Assembly: GCF_001422735.1 (NCBI RefSeq)
Contig: NZ_LMLZ01000020.1
Span: forward strand, 777,272-841,271
Reading direction: 5' to 3'
DNA length: 64,000 nucleotides
Source: Acidovorax sp. Leaf78
GTDB taxonomy: Bacteria; Pseudomonadota; Gammaproteobacteria; Burkholderiales; Burkholderiaceae_C
Below are positions 10,586 to 20,076 of this stretch, piece by piece. Both the position numbers and the translations under genes were made by a program. Position 1 is the first letter of the stretch. Every line of letters begins with the position of its first letter. The notes under the pieces were generated by a model. The model had not been told where the DNA came from and did no database searches. It worked only from the letters and a program-made list of their open reading frames with translations.

Positions 10586-11851
10586 ATGAAAAAGACCCTC
10601 TGGGCCCGTGTGGCCGCGGCTATCGGTGGCGCCTGCATGACCTTGGCCGCCCATGCGCAGCAGGAAGTCAAGATCGGCGTGATCTACCCGCTGACCGGCA
10701 CCGGCGCGGCCGTGGGCGCCGAGCTGCGCAGTGCGCTGGAGCTGGCCGCCGACATCGTCAACAACGGTGCTCCCTCGGTCCCCAACCTGCCGTTCGCGGC
10801 TGGCAAGGGCCTGCCCAACCTCAAGGGCGCCAAGATCAAGCTCGTGTTCGCCGACCACCAGTCCAACCCGCAGATCGGCGCGACGGAAGCCGAGCGCCTG
10901 ATCACCCAGGAAAAGGTGGTCGCCCTGATCGGTTCGTACAACAGCAACGTCACGGCCACGGCCAGCCAGGTGGCCGAACGGGCCGGCATTCCGTTCCTGA
11001 ACCCCGAGTCGTCCTCGGCCTCGCTCACGCAGCGCAACTTCAAGTGGTTCTTCCGCACCACGCCGCATGACGATCTGTTCGTGCACAACGCGTTCGAGTT
11101 TTTGAAGGAGTTCGAGGCCAAGCGGGGCATCAAGCCCAAGGTGATCGCATCGCTCAACGAGAACGGCTTGTGGGGCGCCGAGACGACCAAGCTGCAGACC
11201 AAGCTGGCGACAGAGTTCGGCCAGAACATCGTCAAGCAGGTGTCCTACCCGGCCAAGACCACGCAGCTCACGTCCGAGGTGCAGACCCTGAAGGCGGCCA
11301 ACCCCAACCTGGTGCTGCAGTCGTCCTATACGGCAGACGCCATCATGTCCATCAAGACGTACAAGGAACTGGGCTTCTCGCCGGACATGATTCTGGCCAA
11401 CAACGCGGGGTTCACCGACACCGATTTCATCAGGACGCTGGGCAAGGATGCCGACTTCATCATCACCCGCGAGACCTGGGCGCTGGACCTGGCCACGCGC
11501 AACCCGATGATCAAGGAAGTGAACGACCTGTTCCAGAAGCGCTACAAGATCAACTTCACCGGCAACAGCTCGCGCACCTTCACCGGGCTGATGGTGATGG
11601 CCGATGCGATCAACCGTGCGGGCTCCACCGAGCCCGAGGCCGTCCGCACCGCGCTCACGCAGACGAACATCCGGGCCGACGACATCATCATGCCGTGGAA
11701 GGGCGTGAAGTTCGACACCTCGGGCCAGAACACGCTGGGCCGCGGCATCCTGGTGCAGATCATCGACGGCAAGTACCACACGGTCTGGCCCTTCAACATG
11801 GCGACCCGCGAAGTGGTGTGGCCCATGCCCAAGTGGGACCAGCGCAAGTGA
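10586..11851 (+). CDS. LIV-type ABC transporter substrate-binding protein
   Basis: The 421-residue periplasmic protein has a signal peptide (MKKTLWARVAAAIGGACMTLAAHAQ) and a type-1 periplasmic binding fold of the branched-chain amino acid family (QEVKIGVIYPLTGTGAAVG, VVALIGSYNSNVTATASQVAERAGIPFLNPESSSASLT). AAAGGAG sits ahead of the ATG. It is followed by both permeases and both ATPases, making a complete importer. Members of this family also carry amides and cyclic amino-acid derivatives; the neighbouring oxoprolinase suggests such a ligand. Confidence 0.94.
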   Translation: MKKTLWARVAAAIGGACMTLAAHAQQEVKIGVIYPLTGTGAAVGAELRSALELAADIVNNGAPSVPNLPFAAGKGLPNLKGAKIKLVFADHQSNPQIGATEAERLITQEKVVALIGSYNSNVTATASQVAERAGIPFLNPESSSASLTQRNFKWFFRTTPHDDLFVHNAFEFLKEFEAKRGIKPKVIASLNENGLWGAETTKLQTKLATEFGQNIVKQVSYPAKTTQLTSEVQTLKAANPNLVLQSSYTADAIMSIKTYKELGFSPDMILANNAGFTDTDFIRTLGKDADFIITRETWALDLATRNPMIKEVNDLFQKRYKINFTGNSSRTFTGLMVMADAINRAGSTEPEAVRTALTQTNIRADDIIMPWKGVKFDTSGQNTLGRGILVQIIDGKYHTVWPFNMATREVVWPMPKWDQRK

Positions 11852-11883
11852 AGGCCCCACGGGCTGAATCCTGAAAGAAAACC

Positions 11884-12750
11884 ATGACTGCGGAAATTCT
11901 GTTTCAGACGCTGGCCTCGGGCGTGATGATCGGGTTGATATATGCGCTGGTTGCGATCGGATTGACCATGATTTTCGGGGTCATGGACATCGTTAACTTC
12001 GCGCACGGTGAGTTCCTGATGCTGGGCATGTACTCGGCGTTCTGGATGTTCTCGCTGTACGCGCTCGACCCCCTCTATACCCTGCCGCTCACGGTCCTCA
12101 TGCTGTTTGCGTTCGGTGTGCTGCTGTACCAGTTCGTGATCGTGCGCATCATCAATGCGCCCATGCTCTCGCAGATCTTCACGACCTTCGGAATCATGAT
12201 CTTGCTGCGCGGCGTGGCCCAGTTCTTCTGGAAGCCCGACTTCCGCTCCATCGAGAACTCGCTGGTCAGCGGCACCGTCAAGGGCTTCGGCGTGCAGGTC
12301 GGGCAGCCCCAGCTGGTGGCGGGCATCGGGGCCATCGTCATCACGGGCCTCATCTACTTCTTCCTCAACAAGACGCGCCTGGGAGCGGCGCTGGAAGCCA
12401 CCGCGTCCGACAAGGAAGCCGCGCGCCTGATGGGCATCGACTCGCACAAGATGTTTGCGCTGGCCTGGGGCGTGGCAGCTGCCTGCGCCGGCGCTGCCGG
12501 GGTGCTGCTGTCGACCTTCTTTCCCATCTTTCCGGACGTCGGCGCGAACTTCATCCTGCTGGCCTTCGTGGTGGTGAACCTGGGCGGCTTCGGCAGCATC
12601 ACCGGTGCGTTCTGGGCCGGGATTCTGGTCGGCGTGATCGAGGTGATGGGGGGCCTGTTGCTCGGGCCCCAATACAAGACCGCGGTGGTGCTGGTGCTCT
12701 TCCTCGGAGTGCTGATGTTCCGCCCGCAAGGCCTCATGGGCAAGGCGTGA
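11884..12750 (+). CDS. Branched-chain amino acid-type ABC permease (LivH family)
   Basis: The 288-residue inner-membrane protein has about eight helices and the LivH signature GLIYALVAIGLTMIFGVMDIVNFAHGEFLMLGMYSAF near the N-terminus. The segment ATASDKEAARLMGIDSHKMFALAWGVAAACAGAAGVLL contains the loop that contacts the ATPase. Its stop codon overlaps the region of the next start. It pairs with the LivM-type permease to form the channel. Confidence 0.95.
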   Translation: MTAEILFQTLASGVMIGLIYALVAIGLTMIFGVMDIVNFAHGEFLMLGMYSAFWMFSLYALDPLYTLPLTVLMLFAFGVLLYQFVIVRIINAPMLSQIFTTFGIMILLRGVAQFFWKPDFRSIENSLVSGTVKGFGVQVGQPQLVAGIGAIVITGLIYFFLNKTRLGAALEATASDKEAARLMGIDSHKMFALAWGVAAACAGAAGVLLSTFFPIFPDVGANFILLAFVVVNLGGFGSITGAFWAGILVGVIEVMGGLLLGPQYKTAVVLVLFLGVLMFRPQGLMGKA

Positions 12751-12755
12751 TCACC

Positions 12756-13778
12756 ATGAAAAACTCAATCCTTATCGCAGCGCTGCTGCTGGCCACCCTG
12801 GCGCTGCCGTCCTTCGTGGATGCGTCGCACCTGAACATGGCCATCCTGGTTCTCATGGCCGCCCAGCTGGGCGTGGCGTGGAACATGCTCGGCGGCTACG
12901 CCGGGCAGGTGTCCCTGGGCCATGCCGCGTTCTTCGGGCTGGGGGCCTATACCTCCACGCTGCTGCTGCTCAAGTTCGGCGTCAACCCGTGGATCGGCGC
13001 GCTGATCGGCGGGGCCCTGTCGGCCTTGCTCAGCCTGGCGTTCGGCTGGTCGTGCTTTCGCTTGAAGGGCCACTACTTCGCCATGGCCACCATTGCCGTG
13101 GCCGAGCTGGTGCAGATATTCTTCAACGAGTGGGAATACGGCGGCGCCGCCGTGGGCCTGTACGTGCCCATGGACAAGCAGGGCTGGCTGTGGATGAACT
13201 TCGCCACCAAGCTGCCGTACTACTGGCTGGCGCTGGGCCTGCTGGTGCTGACCCTGGCCGCCAACTGGTGGGTGGAGCGCAGCTACCTGGGCTACTACTT
13301 CCGGGCCATCAAGGACGAGCCCGATGCTGCGCGCAGCGTGGGCATCAACATCGCCCGCTACAAGCAGGTCGCCTTGTCGCTGAGCGCCTTCTTCGCGGCG
13401 CTGGGTGGCAGCCTGTATGCCCAGAAGGAGCTGTTCATCGACCCGGGCTCGGTGCTGTCCACGGCGCTGTCGATCAAGATGGCCCTGGTGGCTATCCTGG
13501 GCGGGGTGGGCACGCTGTTCGGTCCGGTGGTGGGTTCCATCGTGCTCACCAGCATCGAAGAATTCACACGCATCGTCTTCGGTGGCACGGGCCGCGGTAC
13601 GGACGTGATCATCTACGCCACCATGATCATCCTGATCGCCGTGTACTACCCCATGGGCATTCTCGGATGGGTCAAGAGCTTCAAGGAGCGGCGGGCGGCC
13701 CGTGCCGACGCATCGCGCCAGGTGGCCGAGCATGCAGCAGGCGCTGCACCCATGCAGTCGGCAAAGGGAGAGGTCTGA
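12756..13778 (+). CDS. Branched-chain amino acid-type ABC permease (LivM family)
   Basis: The 340-residue membrane protein shows LivM family motifs: NMLGGYAGQVSLGHAAFFGLGAYTS and AIKDEPDAARSVGINIARYKQVALSLSAFFAALGGSLYAQ. I chose the ATG at 12756 because AAGG lies about ten bases upstream; a GTG three codons earlier overlaps the livH stop and has no room for a site. The stop overlaps the ATG of the ATPase gene by one base, so translation is probably coupled. Confidence 0.94.
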   Translation: MKNSILIAALLLATLALPSFVDASHLNMAILVLMAAQLGVAWNMLGGYAGQVSLGHAAFFGLGAYTSTLLLLKFGVNPWIGALIGGALSALLSLAFGWSCFRLKGHYFAMATIAVAELVQIFFNEWEYGGAAVGLYVPMDKQGWLWMNFATKLPYYWLALGLLVLTLAANWWVERSYLGYYFRAIKDEPDAARSVGINIARYKQVALSLSAFFAALGGSLYAQKELFIDPGSVLSTALSIKMALVAILGGVGTLFGPVVGSIVLTSIEEFTRIVFGGTGRGTDVIIYATMIILIAVYYPMGILGWVKSFKERRAARADASRQVAEHAAGAAPMQSAKGEV

Positions 13779-14491
13779 TGAAACTGCTCGAAGTCAAACA
13801 AGTCAGCAAGCGCTTTGGCGGGCTGACCGCCAACCAGGACGTCTCGTTCGATGTGGACAAGGGCACCGTCGTGGGCCTGATCGGTCCCAACGGCGCGGGC
13901 AAGACCACCATGTTCAACTGCGTAGCGGGCTACTTCGCACCCACCGAGGGCAGCATCCTGCTGGGCGGGCGCAACATCGCCGGCCTGCCGCCCGAGGCCT
14001 GCGCCCGGGCCGGCGTGGCGCGCACTTTTCAGGTGGCGCGCAGCTTCACCAGCATGACGGCGTGCGAGAACGTCATGACCGGCGCCATGCTGCTGCAGCA
14101 CAACGTGGCCAAGGCCCGCGTTTCGGCGATGCAGTGGCTGGCGTTCGTCAACCTGCACCGTTTTGCCGACAAGCCTGCGGGCAGCATGACCATCAGCGAG
14201 CAGCGCCGCCTGGCGGTGGCCCGCGCGCTGGCCACCGAGCCGCAGATATTGCTGATGGACGAAGTGATGGCGGGATTGAACCCGTCCGAAGTGCGCGAAG
14301 CCGTGGACGTGGTGCTCAAGATCCGCGAGCGGGGCATCGCCTGCCTGATCGTGGAACACGTGCTCGAGGGCATCATGCCCATCGCCGACAAGATCGTGGT
14401 GCTGGACCGGGGCGTGAAGATCGCGGAGGGCACGCCGAAACAGGTCTCCAGCGACCCGCACGTCATCTCCGCCTACCTGGGAGACGAATGA
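13778..14491 (+). CDS. ABC transporter ATP-binding protein (LivG type)
   Basis: The 237-residue ATPase has Walker A GPNGAGKTT (about residue 37), Walker B ILLMDE followed by VMAGLNPSE, and the switch histidine in LIVEHVLEGI. The signature helix reads MTISEQRRL rather than the usual LSxGQ form, a known variation in some LivG-like proteins. It overlaps livM by one base and livF by four bases (ATGA). It energises uptake together with the LivF-type subunit. Confidence 0.94.
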   Translation: MKLLEVKQVSKRFGGLTANQDVSFDVDKGTVVGLIGPNGAGKTTMFNCVAGYFAPTEGSILLGGRNIAGLPPEACARAGVARTFQVARSFTSMTACENVMTGAMLLQHNVAKARVSAMQWLAFVNLHRFADKPAGSMTISEQRRLAVARALATEPQILLMDEVMAGLNPSEVREAVDVVLKIRERGIACLIVEHVLEGIMPIADKIVVLDRGVKIAEGTPKQVSSDPHVISAYLGDE

Positions 14492-15198
14492 AAATGCTCG
14501 ACATCCAAAACCTCAAGGTCTGCTACGACGACGTGCTGGCCATCTCGGACGTGAGTCTTACCGTGGGGGCCGGCGAGATCGTGGCCCTGGTGGGCGGCAA
14601 CGGCAACGGCAAGTCCACCACCTTGCGCGCGGTGGCAGGCCTCAACGCTGCCGCAGCGGGCGACGTGTCCTTCAACGGCCAATCCATCGGTGGGCTGCCA
14701 GCCCACAAGCGGGTGTCGCTCGGGCTGTCGCTGGTGCCCGAAGGGCGCCGGCTGTTCCCGCGCCTCACGGTGCTGCGCAATCTGGAGCTCGGGGCGTTCA
14801 CCCGCACCGACAAGCACGAGGTGGCCAGCAGCATCGACGAGATGCTCGGGCTGTTCCCCATCCTCAAGGAGCGTGCGACGCAGCTTGCCGGCACCATGAG
14901 CGGCGGCGAGCAGCAGATGCTGGCCATCGCCCGCGGTCTGATGGCGCGGCCTAAGCTGCTGATGCTGGACGAGCCTTCCTGGGGCATCGCGCCCAAGTTC
15001 GTGACCAAGGTGCTGGACGTCATCCAGCAAATCAACGCCAAGGGTGTCTCCATCTTGCTGGTGGAGCAGAACCTGCACAAGGCGCTGGCGATTGCCCACC
15101 GCGGCTATGTGATCCAGACCGGGCGCATCGCCATGGAAGGCCCCGCCCAGACGCTGCTGCACGACGAAGGCGTCAAGAAGGCGTACCTGGGCCTTTGA
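14488..15198 (+). CDS. ABC transporter ATP-binding protein (LivF type)
   Basis: The 236-residue ATPase has Walker A GGNGNGKST, a canonical signature MSGGEQQMLAIARGL, Walker B LLMLDEPSWGIAPKF and the switch histidine region ILLVEQNLHKAL. The start ATG overlaps the preceding stop (ATGA). It is the second ATPase of the five-gene importer. It has an intact signature, unlike its LivG-type partner. Confidence 0.95.
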   Translation: MKMLDIQNLKVCYDDVLAISDVSLTVGAGEIVALVGGNGNGKSTTLRAVAGLNAAAAGDVSFNGQSIGGLPAHKRVSLGLSLVPEGRRLFPRLTVLRNLELGAFTRTDKHEVASSIDEMLGLFPILKERATQLAGTMSGGEQQMLAIARGLMARPKLLMLDEPSWGIAPKFVTKVLDVIQQINAKGVSILLVEQNLHKALAIAHRGYVIQTGRIAMEGPAQTLLHDEGVKKAYLGL

Positions 15199-15288
15199 GC
15201 TCGCGCGTCCGCGCGCCTGCGTGCCCCACCAGCCACGACCCATCTGCCACGCCCCGCCAGCCAGTCGACCCACCTGCCAGGAGTTCCT

Positions 15289-16278
15289 GTGAAAACTATT
15301 TGGATGACCGCACTGTGTGCGGCGGGGATGGGCTGCGCCTTCGGTTTGCAGGCCCAGGCCCAGACCCCGGTGCAATGGAAACTGGCCACGGGCTACCGCG
15401 CCGAGTCGTTCCACACGCGCAACCTGGTGCAGTTCGCACAAGAGGTGCAGACCGCGTCCGCGGGCGCCCTGCACATCGAGGTGCACGCCAACAACACGCT
15501 GGCCAAGCTGGCCGACATTCCTGCGGCAGTGCAGGGCGGCAAGGTCCAGGCAGGCGAGACCATCATGACCAGCCTCGTGGCCGAGATGCCCATCGCAGGG
15601 GCCGATGCCGTGCCCTTCGTGGTGCACAGCTATGCCGACGCGCGGCGCATGTGGGGACTGCAGCGGCCGCTGATCGAGGGGCATTTCGCGCGCAAGGGGC
15701 TCAAGGCCCTGTACGCGGTGCCGTGGCCGCCGCAGGGGTTGTTCTCCGTGGCGCCCGTGAAGTCGTCCGCCGACTTCAAGGGCACCCGCATGCGCACCTA
15801 CAACCCCGCCACCGTTCGCATTGCCGAGCTGCTGGGCGCCACGCCGGTGGACGTGCCCATGGTCGAGGTCAACAAGGCGCTGGCCGGCGGGCAGCTCGAC
15901 TCCATGATCACCTCAGCCCTCACCGGCGTGGAGAACCAGGTCTGGGGCCAGATCCGCCAGTACTACGGCATCGACGCGTGGTTCCCCAAGAACATCGTGT
16001 TCGTCAACCAGCAGGCGTTCGACGCGCTGCCGCCACCCGTGCGCCAGGCCGTCACCAAGGCGGCAGCCGAGGCGGAGACCCGCGGCTGGGCGATGAGCGA
16101 GGCCATCGCGCAGGAGTCGGTCGGCGAACTGCAGCGCAAGGGCATCAAGGTGGAGCGCCCCACCGCCGAGCTCAACGCCGAACTCAAGCGGCTGGGCGAA
16201 CGCTTCTCGCGCGAGTGGGTGCGATCGGTGGGCAGCGAGGCCAACCAGCTTTTCATTCCGTACTACACGCAGCGCTGA
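15289..16278 (+). CDS. Orphan TRAP-type (DctP family) substrate-binding protein
   Basis: The 329-residue exported protein has a signal peptide (MKTIWMTALCAAGMGCAFGLQAQAQ) and the DctP fold, with VQWKLATGYRAESFHTRNLVQFAQEV and the carboxylate-binding arginine in FKGTRMRTYNPATVRIAELLGATPV. The start is GTG, preceded by CCAGGAG at five bases. No DctQ or DctM gene is adjacent. It sits between a complete LIV-type ABC importer and the oxoprolinase gene, so it either uses a TRAP permease elsewhere or has another role. Confidence 0.93.
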   Translation: MKTIWMTALCAAGMGCAFGLQAQAQTPVQWKLATGYRAESFHTRNLVQFAQEVQTASAGALHIEVHANNTLAKLADIPAAVQGGKVQAGETIMTSLVAEMPIAGADAVPFVVHSYADARRMWGLQRPLIEGHFARKGLKALYAVPWPPQGLFSVAPVKSSADFKGTRMRTYNPATVRIAELLGATPVDVPMVEVNKALAGGQLDSMITSALTGVENQVWGQIRQYYGIDAWFPKNIVFVNQQAFDALPPPVRQAVTKAAAEAETRGWAMSEAIAQESVGELQRKGIKVERPTAELNAELKRLGERFSREWVRSVGSEANQLFIPYYTQR

Positions 16279-16332
16279 AAGGCGCTGCGGCATTCCGTTT
16301 TTCCCTTTCTCAACTGTCGGAACCATCACACC

Positions 16333-19300
16333 ATGAATAGCCTGACACCCCCCACACACACGCCCCGCTGGCAGTTCTGGATCGACCGGGGCGGCACTTT
16401 CACCGACATCGTGGCCAAGCGGCCCGATGGCTCGCTCACCACCCACAAGCTGCTGTCCGAGAACCCCGAGCAGTACAAGGACGCCGCGGTGGCGGGCATA
16501 CGCCACCTGCTGGGGCTCAAGCCCGGCGAGCCGGTGACGCCCGCCCAGGTCGAGTGCGTGAAGATGGGCACCACCGTGGCCACCAATGCACTGCTGGAGC
16601 GCAAGGGCGAGCCCACGCTGCTGGTCACCACGCGCGGCTTTCGCGATGCGCTGCGCATTGCGTACCAGAACCGTCCGCGCCTGTTCGACCGCCATATCCA
16701 GTTGCCCGAGCTGCTCTACACCGAGGTGATCGAGGCCCGCGAACGCATGGGTGCGCACGGCAGCGTGATGCTGCCCCTGGACGAGCCCACGCTGCGCGGC
16801 GATTTGCTGGCAGCCTACGCGCGCGGCCTGCGCAGCGTGGCCATCGTGTTCATGCACGGCTACCGCTACGCGCAGCATGAAAAGGCGGCGCAGCGCATCG
16901 CGCGGTCGGTCGGGTTCACGCAGATCAGCACATCGCACGAAACCAGCCCCATGATGAAGTTCGTGAGCCGCGGCGACACCACGGTGGTGGATGCATACCT
17001 CTCGCCCATCCTGCGCCGCTACGTGGACCAGGTGGCCAGCGAGATGCCGGGCGTCAAGCTGTTCTTCATGCAGTCGTCCGGTGGCCTCACCGATGCGGGC
17101 ACCTTCCAGGGCAAGGACGCCATACTGTCCGGCCCGGCCGGCGGCATCGTGGGCATGGCGCGCACGGCAGGACTGGCGGGGCATGAGAAGGTCATCGGCT
17201 TCGACATGGGCGGCACGTCCACCGACGTGAGCCACTACGCCGGTGCGTTCGAGCGCGAGTTTGAAACCCATGTGGCCGGCGTGCGCATGCGCGCACCCAT
17301 GATGAGCATCCATACGGTGGCAGCCGGCGGCGGGTCGGTGCTGGCGTACGACGGATCGCGGTTCCGGGTGGGCCCGGAGAGCGCGGGTGCCAACCCCGGC
17401 CCCGTCAGCTACCGCCGCGGCGGCCCGCTGGCCGTGACGGACGCGAACGTGATGGTCGGCAAGGTGCAGCCACGCTACTTCCCCAGCGTGTTCGGCCCGG
17501 CCGCCAACGAGACGCTGGATGCCGACGCGGTGCGCGCACGTTTTCAGGACATCGCCACGCAGACCCAGCGCAAGCCCGAGGAAGTCGCCGAAGGCTTCAT
17601 CCAGATCGCCGTGCAGCAGATGGCCAACGCGATCAAGAAGATCAGCGTGGCGCGCGGCTACGACGTCACGCGCTACACGCTGCAGTGCTTTGGCGGCGCG
17701 GGCGGCCAGCATGCCTGCCTGGTGGCCGATGCGCTGGGCATGACGCGGGTGTTCGTACATCCGCTGGCGGGCGTGCTCAGCGCCTACGGCATGGGCCTGG
17801 CGGACCAGAACGTGATCCGAGAGCAGGCGGTGGAGATGCCGCTGGCCACCGAAGTGCTGCCCCTGATTGCCGAGCGCCTGGACGCACTGGGCTCTGCCGC
17901 CCAGGCCGAGCTGGAGCGCCAGCAGGTCAGCGCCAACCCAGTGCAGGTGCGCCACAACGTGCATGTGCGCTACGAGGGCACCGACTCCGCGCTCATCGTG
18001 CCGTTTGGCGACATGGCGGCCATCCAGTCCGCCTTCGAGGCGGCGTACCGCCAGCGCTTCGCCTTCCTGATGGTGGGCAAGGGCCTGGTGGTGGAGGCCG
18101 TGTCGGTCGAGGCGGTGATCGCCGGCGATGCACCGGCAGAGCCACGCTTGCCGCTGCACCCCCACCGCAAGCACCCGCTGCGCGAAACGGTGAAGATGTA
18201 TTCGGGCAGCGAGTGGCATGACGCAGCCCTGGTGGTGCGCGAGGACCTGCACCCCGGCGACGTGGTCCCGGGCCCCGCGATCATTGCCGAGAAGAACACC
18301 ACCACCGTGGTGGAGCCCGGCTGGTCGGCGCGCCTGACCGACCTGGACCACCTGGTGCTGGACCGCGTGACCGCGCGCAAGGTCCAGTACGCCGCCGGCA
18401 CCACGGTGGACCCGGTGCTGCTGGAGGTGTTCAACAACCTGTTCATGAACATCGCCGAGCAGATGGGCCTGCAGCTGCAGAACACGGCCTATTCGGTGAA
18501 CATCAAGGAGCGCCTGGACTTCAGCTGCGCGTTGTTCGATGCTGCCGGCAACCTCATTGCCAACGCGCCGCACATGCCGGTGCACCTGGGTTCGATGGGC
18601 GAGAGCATCAAGACCGTGATCCGCGAGAACACCGGCAAGATGCACCCGGGCGATGTGTTCATGCTCAACGACCCCTACCACGGCGGCACCCATCTGCCCG
18701 ATGTGACGGTGATCACACCGGTCTACGTGGCCGCGGGCGCAGAGCCCACGTTCTACGTCGGCAGCCGGGGCCACCATGCGGACATTGGCGGCACCACGCC
18801 GGGCTCCATGCCGCCGTTTTCGACGCGCATCGACGAGGAGGGCGTGCAGATCAACAACGTGAAGCTGGTGGACCGCGGCATCTTCCTGGAAGAGGAGGTG
18901 CGCACGCTGCTGGCCACGGGCGGCGGCACCACCCAGTACCCCAGCCGCAACCCCCAGCAGAACCTGGCCGACCTGCGCGCGCAGATCGCGGCCAACGAGA
19001 AGGGCGTGCAGGAGCTGTCGAAAATGGTGGACCAGTTCAGCCTGGAGGTCGTGCAGGCCTACATGGGCCATGTGCAGGACAACGCCGAAGAGTCGGTGCG
19101 CCGCGTGATCACGCAGCTCAAGGACGGGCAGTTCACCCTGCCGCTCGACAACGGCGCGCAGATCAGCGTGTCGGTCAAGGTCAACGTGGCCGAGCGCAGC
19201 GCGGTGATCGACTTTGCGGGCACCAGCGCGCAGCAGACCAACAACTTCAACGCGCCGCGTGCGGTGTGCATGGCCGCGGTGCTGTACGTGTTCCGCACGC

Positions 19301-19989
19301 TGGTGGACGACGATATTCCGCTCAACGCCGGGTGCTTGAAGCCCTTGCAGGTCATCATCCCGCAGGGCTCCATGCTCAACCCCAACCCGCCGGCCTCGGT
19401 GGTGGCGGGCAATGTGGAGACCTCCACCTGCATCACCAATGCGCTGTTCGGCGCCCTGGGCGTGATGGCGGGCAGCCAGCCCACGATGAACAACTTCACC
19501 TTCGGCAACGCGCAGTACCAGTACTACGAAACCATCGCGGGCGGCAGCGGTGCGGGTGCGGTGTTCGATGCATCAGGCCGCGCGGTGCGCGGGTTCGACG
19601 GCACCAGCGTGGTCCAGACCCACATGACCAACTCGCGCCTCACGGACCCCGAGGTGCTGGAGTTCCGCTTCCCGGTGGTGCTCGACAGCTACGAGATCCA
19701 GCGTGGGTCAGGCGGCGCCGGGCGCTGGGCCGGTGGTGACGGCGGCGTGCGGCGCGTGCGCTTTCTGGAGGCCATGACGGCCAGCATCCTGTCCAACGGG
19801 CGGCTCAACCCCGCCTTCGGCATGGCGGGCGGCCAGCCGGGCCGCGCAGGCGCCAACCGGGTGCTGCGCGCGAACGGCCAGGTCGAGGAGCTGGGCCACA
19901 TCGGCGCCGCGCAGATGCAGCCGGGCGATGTGTTCGAGATCTCCACCCCGGGCGGTGGCGGGTTCGGCGAATGCGTGGCCGCTGAGTGA
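16333..19989 (+). CDS. 5-oxoprolinase / hydantoinase, fused A and B domains
   Basis: The 1,218-residue cytoplasmic enzyme of the hydantoinase/oxoprolinase family hydrolyses a cyclic amide with ATP; 5-oxoproline to glutamate is the classic reaction. The HyuA part (about 1-690) contains [19 protein letters not shown], the phosphate loops [14 protein letters not shown] and [12 protein letters not shown], and the [11 protein letters not shown] segment. The HyuB part (about 690-1218) contains [49 protein letters not shown] and [17 protein letters not shown]. It ends with GGGGFGE. A single-chain A+B arrangement is typical of true 5-oxoprolinases. Other substrates, such as hydantoins, remain possible. 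Confidence 0.92.
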   Translation: MNSLTPPTHTPRWQFWIDRGGTFTDIVAKRPDGSLTTHKLLSENPEQYKDAAVAGIRHLLGLKPGEPVTPAQVECVKMGTTVATNALLERKGEPTLLVTTRGFRDALRIAYQNRPRLFDRHIQLPELLYTEVIEARERMGAHGSVMLPLDEPTLRGDLLAAYARGLRSVAIVFMHGYRYAQHEKAAQRIARSVGFTQISTSHETSPMMKFVSRGDTTVVDAYLSPILRRYVDQVASEMPGVKLFFMQSSGGLTDAGTFQGKDAILSGPAGGIVGMARTAGLAGHEKVIGFDMGGTSTDVSHYAGAFEREFETHVAGVRMRAPMMSIHTVAAGGGSVLAYDGSRFRVGPESAGANPGPVSYRRGGPLAVTDANVMVGKVQPRYFPSVFGPAANETLDADAVRARFQDIATQTQRKPEEVAEGFIQIAVQQMANAIKKISVARGYDVTRYTLQCFGGAGGQHACLVADALGMTRVFVHPLAGVLSAYGMGLADQNVIREQAVEMPLATEVLPLIAERLDALGSAAQAELERQQVSANPVQVRHNVHVRYEGTDSALIVPFGDMAAIQSAFEAAYRQRFAFLMVGKGLVVEAVSVEAVIAGDAPAEPRLPLHPHRKHPLRETVKMYSGSEWHDAALVVREDLHPGDVVPGPAIIAEKNTTTVVEPGWSARLTDLDHLVLDRVTARKVQYAAGTTVDPVLLEVFNNLFMNIAEQMGLQLQNTAYSVNIKERLDFSCALFDAAGNLIANAPHMPVHLGSMGESIKTVIRENTGKMHPGDVFMLNDPYHGGTHLPDVTVITPVYVAAGAEPTFYVGSRGHHADIGGTTPGSMPPFSTRIDEEGVQINNVKLVDRGIFLEEEVRTLLATGGGTTQYPSRNPQQNLADLRAQIAANEKGVQELSKMVDQFSLEVVQAYMGHVQDNAEESVRRVITQLKDGQFTLPLDNGAQISVSVKVNVAERSAVIDFAGTSAQQTNNFNAPRAVCMAAVLYVFRTLVDDDIPLNAGCLKPLQVIIPQGSMLNPNPPASVVAGNVETSTCITNALFGALGVMAGSQPTMNNFTFGNAQYQYYETIAGGSGAGAVFDASGRAVRGFDGTSVVQTHMTNSRLTDPEVLEFRFPVVLDSYEIQRGSGGAGRWAGGDGGVRRVRFLEAMTASILSNGRLNPAFGMAGGQPGRAGANRVLRANGQVEELGHIGAAQMQPGDVFEISTPGGGGFGECVAAE

Positions 19990-20016
19990 ACCGGGCCTGC
20001 GGGCCCGCGCCATGAA

Positions 20017-20041
20017 AAAGGGCCTGCATGGCAGGCCCTTT
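20017..20041. terminator. Bidirectional intrinsic terminator between convergent genes
   Basis: AAAGGGCCTGC and GCAGGCCCTTT form a perfect 11-bp stem around an ATG loop, with A residues before and T residues after. It lies between the convergent oxoprolinase-type and ETF-QO genes, so it can serve both strands. Confidence 0.85.
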
Positions 20042-20076
20042 GATCTGGGTGGCTGGCGGCGTATCGCCAGCGCGGG

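Noticed and set aside
13778..14491. LivG-type ATPase inactivated by its non-canonical signature
   Set aside because: Similar variants (LTL...ER/DRKRL-like) occur in a known LivG subgroup, and Walker A, Walker B and switch His are intact.
15913..19071. Open frame of 1,052 codons on the minus strand
   Set aside because: It is antisense to the oxoprolinase gene, rich in H, R, Q and A, with no family motif; it is a by-product of GC-rich third positions in the real gene.
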